NCBI GenBank assembly: GCA_003694775.1
Contig: RFJV01000140.1
Coordinates: 1-13,440, forward strand
Origin: Chloroflexota bacterium
GTDB lineage: Bacteria > Chloroflexota > Anaerolineae > 4572-78 > J111
Direction: 5' to 3'
DNA: 13,440 nt
A program made the translations under genes and the position numbers. The notes under the pieces are model-generated. The model ran no database searches. It saw only the letters and a list, made by a program, of their open reading frames with translations, and was not told the DNA's origin. Numbering within the stretch: position 1 is the stretch's first letter; every line of letters begins with the position of its first letter. Shown here one piece after another: positions 11,525 through 13,440 of this stretch.

Positions 11525-13440
11525 ATGAGCGTCAAACTGACCATCAATGACCGGGAAATCGAAGTCCCGCAGGGGACCACGGTGCTCAACGCCGCCCGTA
11601 TGGCGGGTATCGACATCCCCACCCTGTGCGACCATCCCGAACTGGAACCTTACGGCGGTTGCCGGCTGTGCGTGGTAGAGGTAGAAGGCGCACGCACGCT
11701 CCAGCCCTCCTGCACCCTGCCGGCCAGCAACGGAATGGTGGTCCGCACCAATACCGACAAGGTCAGGGAAGCACGCAAGTTTGTGCTGACCCTGCTGTTC
11801 AGCGAGCGCAACCACTTCTGCATGTACTGCCAGATGAGCGGCGGGGACTGCGAACTGCAGAACGCGGCCTACGGCGAGGGGATGACCCACTGGCCCCTCC
11901 AGCCCAACTGGAGCCCCTACCCGGTTGATGCCTCGCACCCCCATTACGTGCTGGACCACAACCGCTGTATCCTGTGCCGGCGCTGTGTGCGAGCCTGCGC
12001 CGAGCTGGTCGGCAACTTTACCTGGGGCGTTCAGGAACGCGGGGCCAACACTATCCTCGTGGCCGACCTGGGCGTGCCCGTTGGCGAAAGTTCCTGCGTT
12101 AGCTGTGGCACGTGCGTGCAGGTCTGCCCCACCGGCGCGCTGATTGACCGCATCAGCGCCTACCAGGGCCGTGAAACCGACGTGGAGCATATCAAGTCGA
12201 CCTGCGTGGGGTGCAGTGTTGGCTGCGGCATCGAGATGGTGGTGCGCGACAACCGGCTGGTCCGCATCGAAGGTGACTGGGACGCGGCGGTCAACGGCGG
12301 CATCCTGTGCGAGGCCGGCCGCTTCCTGCCGATGAAAGAAGACCGGGAACGCATCCTCACCCCGCTGGTGCGGAAGAACGGCCAGCTCAAGGCCGCCACC
12401 TGGAAGGAAGCCATCGACACCATTGTGGCCCGGCTGAAGCCGCTGGCCGGTCAAAACGGGCACGGCGTGGCCGCCCTGGCCTCTACCCGCCTGCCGGCGG
12501 AAGCCCTGCACCGTTTTGAACATCTCTTTGCCGACAAGCTGGGCAGTGAGATGGTCACCAGCATTGAAGAAGGGGTCACCACGGCCTTGCCCGGCAGGCT
12601 GGCCGCGGAACTGGGCGGCCCGTTCGAGGGCAACCTGGAGGCGCTCAAAACCGCAGACTGCGTGGTGCTGGTCGGCGCGAACCTGACCAACACCCACCAG
12701 GTACCCGGTTTCTTCATCAAGCGTGCCCTGCCCAAGGGAACCCGGCTGGTCATCATCGACCCGTTTGAAAACGGCCTGGCCGACCGGGCCGACCTGGTGC
12801 TCAAACCCGCCGAAGGGACTGACTTTACCCTGCTGAAAGGACTCACCGCGGCCATCATCGGGGCCGGCGCGGCCGGTGCAGAAGGCGACCTGCCCGACCT
12901 GTCGCTGTTTACGCCGGAAGCGGTAGGGCAAAAGACCGGCGTCCCCGCGGCAGACATCGAGGCCGCCGCGTCCGCCATTGCCGCGGCTCAGCGTCCTGTT
13001 TTTGTCTACGGCAAGGGGCTGACCCGCAACCACGCCACGGACGCGCTCAAGGCGCTGGTGGAGCTGGCCCGCGCGTCCGGCGCCCTCAACGGCGAATATT
13101 CCGGCCTGCTCAGCGTAAAGGGCGAGGCCAACAGCCTGGCCGCCTACCTGTACGGCCTGGACAAGCCGTTTGCCGTCAACGGGCATCAGGCCGTTTACCT
13201 GGCCCTGGGCGACGACTATCCCAGCCGCCGGCTCATCCAGCGAGTGGAAAACGCTCCCTTCCTGGTGGTGCAGGCCAGCTACGCTTCTGAACTGACCGCC
13301 AAAGCCGACGTAGTTCTGCCCTCGGAAATGTGGGCCGAGCAGGAAGGTCACTTTATCAACCTGGAAGGCCGCATCCAGACCACCAAACGCGGCCTGACCC
13401 CGCCAGAAGAGGTGCGGTCGCACGTGGATATTCTGGAGGC
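11525..13440 (+). CDS. NuoG-like iron-sulfur/molybdopterin-fold subunit, partial
   Basis: This frame stays open to the window end (638 residues plus two bases) and starts at ATG 11525 with AAGGAG 6 bases upstream. In order it has a [2Fe-2S] domain (C35, C46, C49, C63) and a NuoG-type centre with H97, C99, C102 and C109. Two [4Fe-4S] ferredoxin motifs follow (C148/151/154/158 and C191/194/197/201). The N-terminal [4Fe-4S] of the molybdopterin-oxidoreductase fold is next (C227, C230, C234, C262), then the Rossmann-like part (VVLVGANLTNTH, RLVIIDPFENG). The residue before Gly after C262 is Ala (CEAGRF), where formate dehydrogenases have Lys. No Cys or Sec stands where the catalytic one is expected. 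I therefore read it as an electron-relay subunit like NuoG. Annotation as a formate dehydrogenase alpha chain would be tempting but is poorly supported. Confidence 0.86.
   Translation, partial: MSVKLTINDREIEVPQGTTVLNAARMAGIDIPTLCDHPELEPYGGCRLCVVEVEGARTLQPSCTLPASNGMVVRTNTDKVREARKFVLTLLFSERNHFCMYCQMSGGDCELQNAAYGEGMTHWPLQPNWSPYPVDASHPHYVLDHNRCILCRRCVRACAELVGNFTWGVQERGANTILVADLGVPVGESSCVSCGTCVQVCPTGALIDRISAYQGRETDVEHIKSTCVGCSVGCGIEMVVRDNRLVRIEGDWDAAVNGGILCEAGRFLPMKEDRERILTPLVRKNGQLKAATWKEAIDTIVARLKPLAGQNGHGVAALASTRLPAEALHRFEHLFADKLGSEMVTSIEEGVTTALPGRLAAELGGPFEGNLEALKTADCVVLVGANLTNTHQVPGFFIKRALPKGTRLVIIDPFENGLADRADLVLKPAEGTDFTLLKGLTAAIIGAGAAGAEGDLPDLSLFTPEAVGQKTGVPAADIEAAASAIAAAQRPVFVYGKGLTRNHATDALKALVELARASGALNGEYSGLLSVKGEANSLAAYLYGLDKPFAVNGHQAVYLALGDDYPSRRLIQRVENAPFLVVQASYASELTAKADVVLPSEMWAEQEGHFINLEGRIQTTKRGLTPPEEVRSHVDILE

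Noticed and set aside
11135..13423. Very long open frame on the - strand (762 codons), and similar ones at 1016-2254, 3063-4127, 7462-9345 and 10123-11622
   Set aside because: They lie antisense to genes with clear motifs. GC-rich codon bias leaves the opposite strand free of stops, and their translations show no recognisable domain.
11525..13440. [FeFe]-hydrogenase (HydA) or selenocysteine formate dehydrogenase
   Set aside because: The N-terminal iron-sulfur order fits both, but no H-cluster cysteine motif is seen, the sequence follows the molybdopterin-oxidoreductase fold, and there is no in-frame TGA or catalytic Cys up to the window end.

Overview
The window is a GC-rich, gene-dense stretch of a bacterial chromosome. 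Every gene I can support is on the + strand, and every run without a gene is shorter than 300 bases. Protein style, gene order and short palindromic and tandem intergenic repeats suggest an Anaerolineae-like member of Chloroflexota. This is inference: there is no rRNA or marker gene, and a similar gene order is known to me from Clostridia.

Layout. (1) 1-2245: the end of cydD and a complete cydC, the heterodimeric ABC exporter of thiol reductants needed for cytochrome bd assembly. (2) 2337-2783: an ArsN2-like GNAT acetyltransferase with its own likely promoter. (3) 2914-5557: a compact block of DRTGG-domain protein, CBS-pair/GHKL-ATPase fusion, second DRTGG-domain protein and PHP-domain metallohydrolase. 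(4) 5558-5737: an octanucleotide tandem array, then a promoter carrying two GTGA-N6-TCAC operators exactly 33 bp apart. (5) 5787-13440: NuoE/HydC-like 1, a stand-alone GHKL ATPase, a three-cysteine ferredoxin-like protein (HndB type), NuoF/HydB-like 1 with C-terminal ferredoxin domain, a second octamer array, NuoE-like 2, NuoF-like 2, and a NuoG-like iron-sulfur subunit that runs off the window.

How it may work together. The redox genes encode parts of a cytoplasmic NAD(P)H-linked flavin/iron-sulfur complex. It has two different NuoE/NuoF pairs: one resembles the bifurcating HydB/HymB type and the other the complex I type. The large subunit has all the expected iron-sulfur wiring but lacks the catalytic Cys/Sec and conserved Lys of formate dehydrogenases, and no H-cluster motif is visible up to the window end. 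It therefore looks like an electron-transfer hub whose catalytic partner lies downstream. The DRTGG/CBS-ATPase/PHP block and the lone GHKL ATPase belong, as I recall, to conserved but functionally undefined companions of [FeFe]-hydrogenase and bifurcating gene clusters. Here they plausibly form a sensing or regulatory arm.

Three repeat elements (5558-5653, 6888-7003, 9226-9332) split this locus, and each starts at or within one base of the stop codon of the preceding gene.
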